NCBI RefSeq assembly: GCF_009900715.1
Contig: NZ_JAAAJC010000001.1
Coordinates: 186,001 to 250,000 of the forward strand
Reading direction: 5' to 3'
From: Halococcus salsus
GTDB taxonomy: Archaea > Halobacteriota > Halobacteria > Halobacteriales > Halococcaceae
DNA: 64,000 bases
Part shown: positions 8,730 to 18,152 of the stretch, piece after piece
Layout: every line of letters begins with the position of its first letter
Position numbering within the stretch: position 1 is the stretch's first letter
Position numbers and translations under genes: made by a program
The notes under the pieces: model-generated
Told to the model about the DNA's origin: nothing
Database searches by the model: none
Seen by the model: only the letters and a program-made list of their open reading frames with translations

Positions 8730-9692
8730 TCATGTTTGCCCCGCGACGCCCTGTGCGAACTGGTCGCCGAAGACGATGAACACCAGCAGCGTCGGGAGCG
8801 CGGTGAGGAACGCACCGGCCATCCGGAGGCCGAAGTTGATGCTCTCCATGCTCGCGCCGATACCCACAAGCGAGAGCGTGACGGGCGCGGAGGGCCCGCC
8901 CGCCCCGCCGATCAGGATCAGCGCGAACAGGAGGTCGTTCCAGATCTGGGTGAACTGGAAGATCAACACCACGGCGAACATCGGCCCCGACAGCGGCATC
9001 ACCACGCGCCGGTAGATCCGGGAGACGCTCGCGCCGTCGAGCCGCGCGGCCTCTATCATCTCGTTGGAGAGGCCCATGTAGTATCCCCGGAACAGGACCG
9101 TGCAGATCGGGACGCCGTAGGCCGCGTGGGTCACGATCAGCTCGATGATGTCGGCGTGGTACGGTTCGAGCAACGGTAGCGCCCACAGTGGCGAGAGCAG
9201 GCTCTCCAAATCGACCATCGACCAGAACTGCGACAGCGGTACGAGGACGGCCTGGTAGGGGATGAACACGCCCGCCACGAACAACATCAGGATCGGGAGC
9301 TGGCCGCGCCAGCTCAACTGCGTGAGGCCGTAGGCTGCGATCGACCCGAGCGCCGCACACAGGATCGTCGCGGGGATGGTCAACAGCGCGCTGTTGACCA
9401 TGCTCGGGCCGAGCAGGTCAATGGCGTTGCGCCAGTTCTCGAGCGTGAACCCGTCAGCCCCCGGTGGGAGGTACGGTGCGGTGTTCGCGACTGATTCGGT
9501 GGTCTTGAACGAGGTCACGATACCCGCCTCGATCGGAACGAGGAAGTAGATCGTAATCACCGCGAGTACGGCGTAGAGCGCGATCCGCCACCCATCGAGG
9601 TCGCCGAAGGAGCCGCCCGAACTGGAATCTCCGTTCGAGCCCGACTCCGCGGTGGCGACGCCGCCGTCGGTCATCACCTGGTCGTCAGTCAT
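8730..9692 (-). CDS. Sugar ABC importer permease, MalG type
   Basis: A 320-residue inner-membrane permease with an acidic tail of about 50 residues before the first membrane helix (WRIALYAVLAVITIYFLVP). About six membrane segments follow. The cytoplasmic EAA loop that docks on the ATPase is visible as IEAARLDGASVSRIYRRVVM. With the partner permease it forms the sugar channel. It lies 61 bases before the ATPase gene and 36 bases after the partner permease gene on the same strand. Confidence 0.93.
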   Translation of the reverse strand: MTDDQVMTDGGVATAESGSNGDSSSGGSFGDLDGWRIALYAVLAVITIYFLVPIEAGIVTSFKTTESVANTAPYLPPGADGFTLENWRNAIDLLGPSMVNSALLTIPATILCAALGSIAAYGLTQLSWRGQLPILMLFVAGVFIPYQAVLVPLSQFWSMVDLESLLSPLWALPLLEPYHADIIELIVTHAAYGVPICTVLFRGYYMGLSNEMIEAARLDGASVSRIYRRVVMPLSGPMFAVVLIFQFTQIWNDLLFALILIGGAGGPSAPVTLSLVGIGASMESINFGLRMAGAFLTALPTLLVFIVFGDQFAQGVAGQT

Positions 9693-9728
9693 CGATACAC
9701 CCTACCTGCGATATCGTGAATTCAAACG

Positions 9729-10730
9729 TCATAGCTCACCATTTCGGTACTGACCGTAGAGATACGGTGCGATCACGACGAGCGCGAGCGCGAACAACAC
9801 GATCGCGACCGCCGAGCCGTACGCCCAGTTCTGACTTGAGTACGCCTCGCGAACCATCAGGGTCGCGAGGATGTCGGCTCCCGCGGCGGGCCGATAGTTG
9901 CCGAACAGGGCATAGAGGAAGTCGAACGCCTTCAGCGCCGCGATCATCAGGACCACGAGCGCACTGATCAGTGAACCCCGAAGCTGGGGGATGATCACGC
10001 GCCAGTACATCTTGAGACTGCTCGCGCCGTCGATCCGGGCGGCCTCGAAGTGTTCGTCGGGGATCGTCTGAAGTCCCGCGAGGAAGACGACCATGGCGTA
10101 GCCGCTGAACTGCCAGATCATCGCGAATATCACCGCGCCCAGCACCAGTTGTGGGGTGCCGATCCAGTCGGGTCGGAGTCCGACCACCCCGAGGATCGAG
10201 TTGATGATCCCGTTGTCGATGTTGTACATCCAGAGCCAGAGCTGGGCGGTCACGACGAACGAGAGGCTGAACGGCAACAGGTAGAGCGTCCGGAAGCCGT
10301 CGCGAAAGCGCCACGCTCGGTCGAGCAGGATGGCGAGCACTAATCCGACCGCCACACTGATGGTGGTGAAACCGACCAGCAACACGATGGTGTTTCGGGT
10401 GGCGTCGATGAAGGCGGGGTCCTGAATCAGCTCGGCGTACTGCTGGAGGTTCAAAACCGTGTATTCGGGGTCGCCGTAGCCCTCGGCGTCGGTCAGCGAG
10501 ATCAGGAAGTTCCAGGCGATCGCGCCGTAGACGAACAGCCCCATCAGCAGGAAGGGCGGGAGCCAGAACGGCAACGAGCCGAGGAAGTCGCTGCGACCTC
10601 GCGACCGGAGCCAGCCGCCGAACCCGCTCGACGATCGCTCGACGGTACCGCCGTCGGTGACGACGTCGTCGCCGCGCCATCGTTCGCTGCGGTGGCGAGC
10701 GGCCTCGATCATGTCGTTGAGTCGAGACAC
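9729..10730 (-). CDS. Sugar ABC importer permease, MalF type
   Basis: A 333-residue permease, the partner of the MalG-type subunit. A cytoplasmic N-terminus of about 50 residues is followed by FWLPPFLLMGLFVYGAIAWN and five more membrane segments. The EAA loop reads FEAARIDGASSLKMYWRVII. The start is a GTG at 10730, one base after the stop codon of the binding-protein gene, which implies translational coupling; an ATG at 10712 is the alternative and costs six residues. Confidence 0.92.
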   Translation of the reverse strand: MSRLNDMIEAARHRSERWRGDDVVTDGGTVERSSSGFGGWLRSRGRSDFLGSLPFWLPPFLLMGLFVYGAIAWNFLISLTDAEGYGDPEYTVLNLQQYAELIQDPAFIDATRNTIVLLVGFTTISVAVGLVLAILLDRAWRFRDGFRTLYLLPFSLSFVVTAQLWLWMYNIDNGIINSILGVVGLRPDWIGTPQLVLGAVIFAMIWQFSGYAMVVFLAGLQTIPDEHFEAARIDGASSLKMYWRVIIPQLRGSLISALVVLMIAALKAFDFLYALFGNYRPAAGADILATLMVREAYSSQNWAYGSAVAIVLFALALVVIAPYLYGQYRNGEL

Positions 10731-10731
10731 G

Positions 10732-12135
10732 TCAGTTCGAGACGGCGTCGAGCATCCCCTGGGTCGAGCTGTCGAGGTCGCCGGAACCGAGGAAGTCGTT
10801 GGTGATCACGCCGTCGATGTCGCTGTGGACGTCGGGGGTGACCGCCAGCCCGTGGGCGATCGTCGGGGGCTTGTTCTCGACGTTCCCGTAGTCCTCGATC
10901 GTCTCGGTGAGGTACTCGTCGAACTGGTCGGTGGGGGCGTCCGTCCGTGGCGGGATCGATCCCTTGTACTGGTTGAACGCGACCTGGGCCTTGTTGGTGC
11001 CCACGAACGAGAGCCACGTCTTGGCGACGTCGGAGCCACCGGCCGGGAACGGGAACGAGTCGAGGTGCATCCCGTACATGTTGTCGGTACCCGGGAAGGA
11101 GACGTTGTCCCAGTCGTCACCGTAGTTGAAGTTCTGTTTGTTCCGGTAGGCTCCGGCCACCCAGTTGCCGTTGTGCATGAAGGCGGCGTCGCCGCTCATG
11201 ACGAGTTCGTTCGCCTCGGTGAAGCTGATCGAGGAGGCGTCGTCGTTGATGTAGTTGTAGTACTGCTGGACCGTTTCGAGAGCGGAGCGGACCGCGCTCT
11301 CATCGCCCTCGCCGTTGACGTAGTCCATGAACGGCTGGTAGCCCGCCTGCCCCTGCATCACGACCTCCCAGAGCTGGAGGGTGGTGAAGGGTGCCTGAAG
11401 GCCCTTCGCGAACGGCACGGCGTCGGTGTTGTTCTGGATCTTCTTGAACGCCGGGATGAGGTCCTGTGGTTTCGAGAACGAACTCGGGTCGACCCCGGCC
11501 TCCTCGACCACCGAGACGTTGTAGAAGAGGTCGTTCATCCGGTGGGTACCGAGCGGGACCGCCACGTAGGGACCGTCACCGATCGAATCTGGGTCCTCAC
11601 CGACCTGGGAGTAGGTCTTGGCCTCCGACGAGAAGTTCTGTCGGAGGTCCTTGGTCCAGACGTCGCTTCCGATGTCCCCCAGCAGGCCCGCCTCGGTGAA
11701 CTGGATGAGGTTCTTGCCGGGCCAGTCCGCCCAGGAACTCGGGAGGTTCTCGTTCTGTGCCCGGTTCGAGATCGTCGTATCGAGGTTGGTGTTCCCCCCG
11801 CCGCCGATCGCCTGAAAGTCGGTGTTGACGTTGGGGTGTTCGTCCTTGAACGCCTTGATGAGGCTGTTGACGGCTTTCTTGCCGTCACCCCCGGTCCAGC
11901 CGTGAAGAACGGTCAGCGTTCCACCGCCGCTGCCGCCGCTGCTCCCGCTGCCGTTGTTCCCGCCGCTACCGCCGCTGCCGTTGTTCCCCCCACTCCCGCC
12001 GCTTCCGTTGCTCCCGTTACCGCTTCCGCTGTTGTCGCTTCCACCGGTACAGCCGGCGACGCCCGCCATGCCGACGACGCTCGCTGCGGCTGCCCGCTTC
12101 AGATACGTCCGTCGCGAATAGTCAGAGTCTGCCAT
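10732..12135 (-). CDS. Sugar ABC importer, solute-binding lipoprotein
   Basis: A 467-residue extracellular binding protein, first gene of the operon. It starts with a Tat signal (SRRTYLKRAAAASVVGMAG) ending in a lipobox, AGC, so it is exported folded and lipid-anchored at the cysteine. A linker of about 40 residues made almost only of Gly, Ser and Asn separates the anchor from the binding domain. The body matches extracellular solute-binding family 1 (ugp/malE-like), for example LTVLHGWTGGDGKKAVNSLI and FMHNGNWVAGAYRN. The substrate is probably a sugar or oligosaccharide; which one cannot be seen. Confidence 0.93.
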   Translation of the reverse strand: MADSDYSRRTYLKRAAAASVVGMAGVAGCTGGSDNSGSGNGSNGSGGSGGNNGSGGSGGNNGSGSSGGSGGGTLTVLHGWTGGDGKKAVNSLIKAFKDEHPNVNTDFQAIGGGGNTNLDTTISNRAQNENLPSSWADWPGKNLIQFTEAGLLGDIGSDVWTKDLRQNFSSEAKTYSQVGEDPDSIGDGPYVAVPLGTHRMNDLFYNVSVVEEAGVDPSSFSKPQDLIPAFKKIQNNTDAVPFAKGLQAPFTTLQLWEVVMQGQAGYQPFMDYVNGEGDESAVRSALETVQQYYNYINDDASSISFTEANELVMSGDAAFMHNGNWVAGAYRNKQNFNYGDDWDNVSFPGTDNMYGMHLDSFPFPAGGSDVAKTWLSFVGTNKAQVAFNQYKGSIPPRTDAPTDQFDEYLTETIEDYGNVENKPPTIAHGLAVTPDVHSDIDGVITNDFLGSGDLDSSTQGMLDAVSN

Positions 12136-12230
12136 GATTCATCTTCTATTTGATAGTATGTCCTAAATGTCTTTCGTGATCATGTTTCCTTTCGTCGACG
12201 AACCTATGATATCAAGCATCTCGGTGGCTC

Positions 12231-12245
12231 GGAATTATTATTTCC
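12231..12245. promoter_or_regulatory. Imperfect palindrome upstream of the sugar importer operon
   Basis: GGAATTATTATTTCC matches its own reverse complement at 12 of 15 positions. It lies in a 200-base AT-rich gap, about 95 bases before the binding-protein start and beyond its TATA-like stretch (CATTTAGG near 12170). It could be an operator for a sugar-responsive regulator; nothing else supports that. Confidence 0.25.
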
Positions 12246-12335
12246 GCGAATAGCACGAGCAATTCTCAGTACCGCTCGTCTGCTTGGTACTGTCTCCGTA
12301 CATCCAGTCGAATCGAATCTACGGGTGCGTGTGCG

Positions 12336-13376
12336 CTATCGTTCGCTGTCGGGAACCACGACCACCTTCCCGAATCCCTCGCGCTCTTCGAGGAGTTCGT
12401 GGGCACGCGCGGCCTCGCTCATCGGCAGGGTCTCCCGGATCCGGGGTTCGAAGGTGCCGTCCCAGACCAGCGAGAGCACGTCGTCGACCTCGCCCAGCGT
12501 GGCCATCGTCGAGCCCAGGATGTCGATCTGCTTCCAGAACACCCGGTTGATGTTGGTCTCGGCGATCGGACCGGTAGTGGCCCCGCAGGTCACGAGTCGG
12601 CCGCCCTTCGCGAGACACTTCGTGGAGTCGTCCCAGGTCTCGGGCCCGACGTAGTCGACCACGACGTCGACGCCGCGGCCCCCAGTCATATCGCGCATCT
12701 CGCTCGCGAAGTCGGTCTCGGCGTAGTTGATGACGTGGTCGGCCCCGCACTCCTTCGCGTACTCCAACTTCTCGTCGGTGCTCGCGGTTGCGTAGACCTC
12801 TGCACCCGCGTAGTCGGCGATCTGCACCGCGGCCTGGCCGACGCCGCCCGATGCCCCGAGCACGAGGATCGATTCGCCGGCCTCGATCTCGGCGCGGCTC
12901 ATCAGCATTCGCCACGCGGTCTGGAAGACCAGCGGCGAGGCCGCGGCGGTCTCCCAGTCGACGTGGTCCGGTATCGGGACGAGGTTCGCGGCGGGCACGG
13001 CGGCGTACTCGGCGTGTACCCCGCGGACGTGCTCGCCGATGATGTGGTAGGACTCACACAGCGAGTGCTCGCCGTGGCGGCAGAACTCACACTCGCCACA
13101 GGAGACCCCCGCCGTGACGGCCACTCTATCGCCGGGGTCGACGCGGGTGACGCTCTCGCCGACTTCCCGTACCACGCCGGCCGCGTCGCTTCCCGGGATG
13201 TGTGGCATCTCCAAGTCGACGCCCGGCAGCCCGCGGCGGGTGAAGACGTCGAGGTGGTTCAGCGCGCCCGCCTTCACCTCGATGACCGCTTCGTCCGGCC
13301 CGGGGTCGGGGTCCGGGAACTCGCCGTACTCGATGACGTCGCGGTCGCCGTGTTCCGTGAACTGGACTGCCTGCAT
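12336..13376 (-). CDS. Zinc-type alcohol dehydrogenase / quinone oxidoreductase (MDR superfamily)
   Basis: A 346-residue NAD(P)-dependent medium-chain dehydrogenase. The structural zinc loop is complete (CGECEFCRHGEHSLC, four cysteines) and the Rossmann motif is LVLGASGGVGQAAVQIA. At the position of the first catalytic zinc ligand the sequence has GALNHLDVFTRR, with Asn instead of Cys, so it may be a reductase of the quinone/enoyl type rather than a classical alcohol dehydrogenase. The start at 13376 gives the normal N-terminus MQAVQFTEHGD. It stands alone on the minus strand. Confidence 0.88.
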   Translation of the reverse strand: MQAVQFTEHGDRDVIEYGEFPDPDPGPDEAVIEVKAGALNHLDVFTRRGLPGVDLEMPHIPGSDAAGVVREVGESVTRVDPGDRVAVTAGVSCGECEFCRHGEHSLCESYHIIGEHVRGVHAEYAAVPAANLVPIPDHVDWETAAASPLVFQTAWRMLMSRAEIEAGESILVLGASGGVGQAAVQIADYAGAEVYATASTDEKLEYAKECGADHVINYAETDFASEMRDMTGGRGVDVVVDYVGPETWDDSTKCLAKGGRLVTCGATTGPIAETNINRVFWKQIDILGSTMATLGEVDDVLSLVWDGTFEPRIRETLPMSEAARAHELLEEREGFGKVVVVPDSER

Positions 13377-13504
13377 GGCGCGCCGTTGGGTTCGACGTGG
13401 GGTAGTGGTTTCGGTAGCGTGTGTTACTGTGTCATGGGGAGTGTACGGACGCCACAGCAAGGACGGTCGGGAGCCACGCTCCACGTGCGCACGAGGAACC
13501 CACC

Positions 13505-13630
13505 ATGACATCCTGTCCGATCTGTAAGACGAGCGAGAACGTCCAGTTGAGTTGGATGACGGGCTACCAGCGCCGTTGTGGGGAGTGTGGCGTGTTGTTC
13601 AACGAGGACGGCGTCGGCGCGACGTTGTGA
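13505..13630 (+). CDS. Very small zinc-ribbon protein
   Basis: A 41-residue protein with two cysteine knuckles, CPIC near the N-terminus and CGEC about 25 residues later, enough for one zinc site. Haloarchaea carry many such one-ribbon proteins below 60 residues, several linked to stress or biofilm phenotypes. The start after CACC at 13501 is chosen because the cysteines follow at once. It is divergent from the dehydrogenase and lies 43 bases before the phosphoesterase gene. No function is claimed. Confidence 0.7.
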   Translation: MTSCPICKTSENVQLSWMTGYQRRCGECGVLFNEDGVGATL

Positions 13631-13673
13631 GCCACACAGTCACGTCCGAACGCCACGGGCGCTCACGCAACCG

Positions 13674-14669
13674 ATGAACGACGCCGTACGTGGCGAGGGG
13701 CTGGTGCTCGCACGATTCGCGCGCCCGACCGCCCGGTCGACCACGCTCGCCGTCGTCGCCGACCCGCACGTCACCCCCGTGGCCGAGGGGACCTGGAAGG
13801 TCTTCCACCGGACCGAGGCCCGCCTTCGGGGCGCGGTCGCGAGCGCCAACTGGCTCGGTGTGGACGCGGTCGTCTCGACCGGCGACCTCACGAAGGACGG
13901 CGCGCCCGCGGAGTTCGACCGGGTGGACTCGATCCTCGACGACCTCGACGCCCCGTTCGTCGCGGTTCCCGGCAACCACGACGTCCCGAAGGCGATGGAC
14001 GACCACGAGACGCCGCCGGTCGAACGGTTCGCGAAGCGGTACGGCGTGGGCACGTTGCCGTACGTCATCGGTGTCGGCGGGGTCGATCTCGTGGGGATCG
14101 ACACGGCCGCCGACGAGTCGCTGTTCGAGACCCACGAAGGCGCGGTCTCGGCGGACCAGCTGGCGTGGCTCGATTCGGTGCTCGACGGCTGCGAGACGCC
14201 GGTCGTGGTCTGTCACCATCCCGTGGGACGGGTGGCCGAACGCGTCGACGCGCTCGCACCGAGTTCGCACTACCGGCTCCGAAACGCCGACGCGCTCGTC
14301 GAGGTTCTGGCCGACCACGACGTCGGCCTCGTGCTCTCGGGGCACGTCCACTGGCCGGCGGTCGACCGGGTGGAAGGGGTTCGCCAGGTCATCGCGCCGG
14401 CGGCGTGTTCGTTCCCGCCCGCCGCGCTGCTCGTCCACGTCGAACCCCGCGGGACGACGGTCTCGCTGTTGCCGCTCGTCGGCCGGCGAGGGCTCGAAGA
14501 GGCTTACCGTCACGTCGGCGACCAGGGCCGTGGGGCGGCGTTCGTCGCCGCCGCGGAGGACGGCTACTTCCGAAGCTTCCCACAGGTCGACGAATCCGAC
14601 GACGGCACAGCGCTCCGCCCCCGGGACCCACCGGGTGCGCCGGCCCGCTCGCCGTCGCGCGGGTTATAG
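13674..14669 (+). CDS. Calcineurin-type metallophosphoesterase
   Basis: A 331-residue phosphoesterase. The dimetal motifs appear in order: VVADPHV (D-x-H), VSTGDLTKDG (GDxxxxG), VAVPGNHDVP (GNHD), VVVCHHPVG and LSGHVHWPAVD (GHxH). It should hydrolyse a phosphomonoester or phosphodiester in the cytoplasm; proteins of this shape include cAMP-phosphodiesterase-like enzymes, but substrate cannot be assigned. No signal peptide is present. Its last six bases overlap the stop of the converging DUF4010 gene. Confidence 0.9.
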   Translation: MNDAVRGEGLVLARFARPTARSTTLAVVADPHVTPVAEGTWKVFHRTEARLRGAVASANWLGVDAVVSTGDLTKDGAPAEFDRVDSILDDLDAPFVAVPGNHDVPKAMDDHETPPVERFAKRYGVGTLPYVIGVGGVDLVGIDTAADESLFETHEGAVSADQLAWLDSVLDGCETPVVVCHHPVGRVAERVDALAPSSHYRLRNADALVEVLADHDVGLVLSGHVHWPAVDRVEGVRQVIAPAACSFPPAALLVHVEPRGTTVSLLPLVGRRGLEEAYRHVGDQGRGAAFVAAAEDGYFRSFPQVDESDDGTALRPRDPPGAPARSPSRGL

Positions 14670-15926
14670 CGTCACGAGGACCGCCGCGACGAGCGCGGCC
14701 GCGAGCAGCACCCCGCTCCAGACCGCGACCCGGGTGGCGAACCGCCGGTTCGGGCTGGCGATCGTGAGGGCGACCTTGACCAGCACGCTCGACGCCGTCG
14801 CGAGCAGGACGGCGATCACCGCGGTCTCGTAGCCGAGGCTGCCGGTACGATAGAGCGACACGGTCGAGGCGGTCGCGCCGGCGCTCGAAACCACGCCCGA
14901 GAGGACGGCGGTGACGTAGAAACCGATCCGGCCGAACTCCGATTGGGCGATCCCGCCCGCGACCACCACCACCGCGAACATCACGCCGAAGGCGAGTGCG
15001 TTTCGGAGGGAGAACGGGCTGTCGAGGTTCATCTCGACGGACTCGCTCCAGTCGGCGGTGAGCGCGGCGACGGCGACGCTCCCGACCACGATGACGACCA
15101 GTGGGATCAGCGCGCCGACGAGCACCGTCGGGAAGGTGAACGCGAGCACGATGGCGAGGTTCCGGAGCGCCATCGCGGCGTCGGCGAGCAACACGGCGGC
15201 GACGGCGTAGGAGGCCGCCGAGGGGCGCTGGCGAACCGCGTCGAGCATCGACCCCACGACGGCGGTCGAGGAGGCGAGCCCACCGAAGAAGCCCGTGACG
15301 GCGATGCCCCGCCCCCCGTAGTTCTTCACGATGGCGTAGTTCACGATACCGATGGCGGCGACCGCGACCACCATCAGCCAGACCACCCGGGGTTCGATCT
15401 CGACCGCGAGCGGGCCCGACCCGAGGGTGACGTCGCCACCGGGGAGCAGCGGGTAGACCACGAACGCGAGGATAGCGAACTCGGTGGTCGAGCGGAGCTC
15501 CGCCCGCGAGAGCCCGCCGGCGAAGCTGTGGAGTTCGCGTTTGAGGACGAGGAGCAACGACGAAACCACCGCGACCGTCACGCCCTCGATGACGTAGCCC
15601 GCGGCGACCAGCGCGCCGACGCCGTAGGCCACCAGCATCGAGACCGAGGTGGTGAGCGAGAGCCCGAAATCCACGTCACGCAGTCCCCTGATGGCGAGCA
15701 CGGTTCCCAGAACGATGACCAGCAGCCCGCCGACCGCGACGAGCGCGGGGTAGTCGAGGATGGTGAAGACCGCTCCGAGGAGGCTGATCAGCGAGAACGT
15801 CCGGATGCCCGCGGGTTTGTCCGACCACTCGCGTTCGAGCCCGAGGAAGAGCCCGAGCGCCGCCGCGAGGACGAGATGCGCGACGGGGTTCGAGAGCGGG
15901 ACCGCGAACTGCGCGACGGGAGTCAC
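14664..15926 (-). CDS. MgtC/SapB and DUF4010 family membrane protein
   Basis: A polytopic protein of about 420 residues with roughly a dozen membrane segments. The first third is MgtC-like (AALGLFLGLEREWSDKPAGI, then RTFSLISLLGA); the rest matches the DUF4010 region (GLASSTAVVGSMLD; SSAGATASTVSLYRTG). The MgtC group is linked to magnesium stress and virulence in bacteria; the archaeal role is unknown. The start is a GTG at 15926, 29 bases from a strong TATA box, so the mRNA is leaderless; the open frame upstream runs into the divergent gene and is not used. Confidence 0.88.
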   Translation of the reverse strand: MTPVAQFAVPLSNPVAHLVLAAALGLFLGLEREWSDKPAGIRTFSLISLLGAVFTILDYPALVAVGGLLVIVLGTVLAIRGLRDVDFGLSLTTSVSMLVAYGVGALVAAGYVIEGVTVAVVSSLLLVLKRELHSFAGGLSRAELRSTTEFAILAFVVYPLLPGGDVTLGSGPLAVEIEPRVVWLMVVAVAAIGIVNYAIVKNYGGRGIAVTGFFGGLASSTAVVGSMLDAVRQRPSAASYAVAAVLLADAAMALRNLAIVLAFTFPTVLVGALIPLVVIVVGSVAVAALTADWSESVEMNLDSPFSLRNALAFGVMFAVVVVAGGIAQSEFGRIGFYVTAVLSGVVSSAGATASTVSLYRTGSLGYETAVIAVLLATASSVLVKVALTIASPNRRFATRVAVWSGVLLAAALVAAVLVTL

Positions 15927-15951
15927 TGTTGGTGTGATCGAACCTCGGTGG

Positions 15952-15959
15952 GATATAAA
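15952..15959 (-). promoter_or_regulatory. TATA box of the DUF4010 gene
   Basis: Read on the minus strand this is TTTATATC, centred 29 bases before the GTG at 15926. It is one of the best TATA boxes in the window and fixes that start. Confidence 0.65.
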
Positions 15960-16017
15960 CCTCCGTCGACGCTCCGTCGTCCTATCCCGTCGGGTCCCGC
16001 CCTCCCCGTCCCCGCCG

Positions 16018-16914
16018 TCACCGCTCGGCTCGCTTCCCGGGGGGCACGTTCGTCGCGACCAATTCGTCGACCTCGTCCCGATTGTCGGCGTCGCTGTTGA
16101 TCGCGCGCGTCGCACCCACGAGCGCCACGTCGAACCCCCGTCGTTCGTACCGCTCGGCCAGCACGCCGCTGTTGCTCAGGACGACGTGCACACCGCGCTC
16201 GTCGAGCGCCGCCGCGGTGTCGAGGAGCCGGTCCTGGTCGTCCCGCCCGAACCCGCTCGCGCTGTAGTCGGTGAACGACGCGGTTGGGCTCATCGGTTCG
16301 TAGGGAGGATCGAAGTAGACCAGATCGCCCGGCTCGGCCGCGTCGAGCACGTACTCGAAGTCCTCGTTTCGAACCTCGGTGTCGGCGAGCACGCGACTCG
16401 CCGCGTGGATCGCCTCGCGCCGCACCCAGTCGGGGTTGGCGTACCGCCCGATCGGGACGTTGAACCTCCCACTACGGTTCTCCCGGTAGAGCCCGTTGTA
16501 GCCCGTTCGGTTGAGATAACACAGCAGGGCGGCCTCCTCCAGCGGGTCGAACGCCTCGCCCGCCGGCCGGCGGTTGAACTGCGCGCGTTTCTGGTAGTAG
16601 TAGTTCTCGATCGCCTTTCCTTTTCGATCGGTCTCCGCGAACGGTTCGTCCGGGACGGGGTCGGCCTCCGGATCGTCGAACGATTCGAGCCGCGCGACGA
16701 GCCCGTCCGGTCTGTCCCGGACCTGCCGATAGAAGTTGACGAGCCGGGGGTTGGTGTCGTTGACCGTTCCGCCCTCGGGCGTGAGGTCGAAGAAGAGCGC
16801 GCCACCGCCGAGGAACGGCTCGTGGTAGCGGTCGTAGCCCCGCGGGAACCGGTCGTAGATCGCATCGAGGAGCTGCCGTTTCCCGCCGGCCCACTTCAGG
16901 ATCGGTCTCGCCAT
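16018..16914 (-). CDS. dam: D12-class DNA adenine N6-methyltransferase (Dam type)
   Basis: A 298-residue enzyme that methylates adenine in DNA using SAM. ILKWAGGKRQLLDAI and YHEPFLGGGALFFDL are the N-terminal and SAM motifs of the D12 class; LVYFDPPYEPMSPTASF carries the catalytic DPPY. LCYLNRTGYNGLYRENRSG is the central Dam motif. Length is normal for the family. There is no restriction endonuclease gene beside it, so it is an orphan methylase. The recognition sequence is often GATC in this class, but that is not shown here. Neighbours are the DUF4010 and enolase-superfamily genes. Confidence 0.92.
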   Translation of the reverse strand: MARPILKWAGGKRQLLDAIYDRFPRGYDRYHEPFLGGGALFFDLTPEGGTVNDTNPRLVNFYRQVRDRPDGLVARLESFDDPEADPVPDEPFAETDRKGKAIENYYYQKRAQFNRRPAGEAFDPLEEAALLCYLNRTGYNGLYRENRSGRFNVPIGRYANPDWVRREAIHAASRVLADTEVRNEDFEYVLDAAEPGDLVYFDPPYEPMSPTASFTDYSASGFGRDDQDRLLDTAAALDERGVHVVLSNSGVLAERYERRGFDVALVGATRAINSDADNRDEVDELVATNVPPGKRAER

Positions 16915-16982
16915 TCGATGTCGGATCTGCTCCGCTCCGCCTCATAAACGACCCGCTCGACCGCGCCGAACGGATCCGGGTC

Positions 16983-18050
16983 TCAGGGCTCGTCCTCGTC
17001 GACGAACCCGAGCCCCGCGGGTGCGGCGGGGGCGACGAGCGGGCTCTCGGGCAGCCCCGTCTGGGGTTCCGGCGCGTTGTAACCGCCGGGCGCGACGTCG
17101 TTCGGGCCGTCGGGGTAGAACAGCGACGCCATCGTCTGGATGTGCTCGCGGCCCACGTCGAGCTCGAACTGGCCGCCGCCGTAACACTGGATGTCGCGTT
17201 CGAGGGCGTACTCGATGCTGTCGAACAGCGACTCCACGGTGCCGAACCGGGACGGTTTAACGTTGAGCCAGCGCGGCTCGAACGGCAGCGACTCGATGGA
17301 CGCCACACCCGTGATGGGATGGTCCCAGCTCACCCTGCCCTCCTCGCCGTCGAAGAGCTCGCGGGTCTCCTCGGTGAGTCGCGGATCCTCGATCACCCCC
17401 TCGGGGAAGCCGTCGAGCACGCGCCGGTAGTTCTCGCGGTCGACCGGGTTGTCCACCGCCGTCCCCTCGTAGTCGCCTTTCAGGTCGAGGATGCGGACCG
17501 CGCCGGTGGCCGCGAGGCTCTCGATCAGGTCGTCGGTCCAGTCCGGTGTCGGATCGAGTTTGAACTCCGCGTCGGGCTGGATCTCGAGCCACCGTTCGAC
17601 GCGCTCGGTGGTCGGTGGATCGCTGAGCCGGGTGCTGATGACGAACCGAACGGGGTTGTACCGCCGGTCGAGCGCGCTCCCGAGGTCCGTTTCGGCCTGG
17701 CGGAGCGCCAAGTCGAGCGCGGCGCTTTCGAGCCCCCACCGGCGGTAGTACTGGAAGTCCGCCCGCTCGGGCTCGCGACCGACGAACAGGTCGCGCTCGT
17801 CGAGCGCGTCCGAGAACGAATCCAGCGTGTACTCGCCGGCGAGGTTCCAGGTGGGATTGGCCTCGGCCAGCGCGTCGTGTTCGTCGGTCTCGTAGGTCAC
17901 GTCCTCGCCGCGACCCACGTGACCGTCGCCGGCGAGCGAGAACACCGTCGTCGCGCGGGCGAACCCGCTCGACGTTTCGCGCTCGCGGCGCTCGAACGAA
18001 CTCTCCTCGACCGACAGCGGGAGGTCGGCGACCCGGTCGTAGAACGACAT
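16983..18050 (-). CDS. Enolase superfamily enzyme (mandelate racemase/muconate lactonizing type)
   Basis: A 355-residue protein with the capping domain followed by a TIM barrel. Along the barrel I see AEFKLDPTPDW (lysine strand), ILDLKGDYEG (first metal aspartate), GVIEDPRL (metal glutamate), VSWDHPITG and LNVKPSRFG (far-side lysine). It should abstract a proton next to a carboxylate, as in dipeptide epimerases, OSB synthase or sugar-acid dehydratases; the substrate cannot be chosen. The start MSFYDRVADLPLSVEESSF at 18050 gives the usual N-terminal strand. It is 68 bases upstream of dam on the same strand. Confidence 0.85.
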   Translation of the reverse strand: MSFYDRVADLPLSVEESSFERRERETSSGFARATTVFSLAGDGHVGRGEDVTYETDEHDALAEANPTWNLAGEYTLDSFSDALDERDLFVGREPERADFQYYRRWGLESAALDLALRQAETDLGSALDRRYNPVRFVISTRLSDPPTTERVERWLEIQPDAEFKLDPTPDWTDDLIESLAATGAVRILDLKGDYEGTAVDNPVDRENYRRVLDGFPEGVIEDPRLTEETRELFDGEEGRVSWDHPITGVASIESLPFEPRWLNVKPSRFGTVESLFDSIEYALERDIQCYGGGQFELDVGREHIQTMASLFYPDGPNDVAPGGYNAPEPQTGLPESPLVAPAAPAGLGFVDEDEP

Positions 18051-18152
18051 GGGAGTGGGTTCGCGGTACCGAAGCATGACGGTTCCGGCGGCTTCAGGCC
18101 CTCGTCACGACCACCGCCCTCCGGGTCGAACCGGTTCAGGAGCGCTCCCGAC

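Noticed and set aside
8669-8869. N-terminal extension of the ABC ATPase
   Set aside because: Sequence before MAKLTLTDV is off-family, overlaps the end of the permease gene, and the ATG at 8668 has its own ribosome site.
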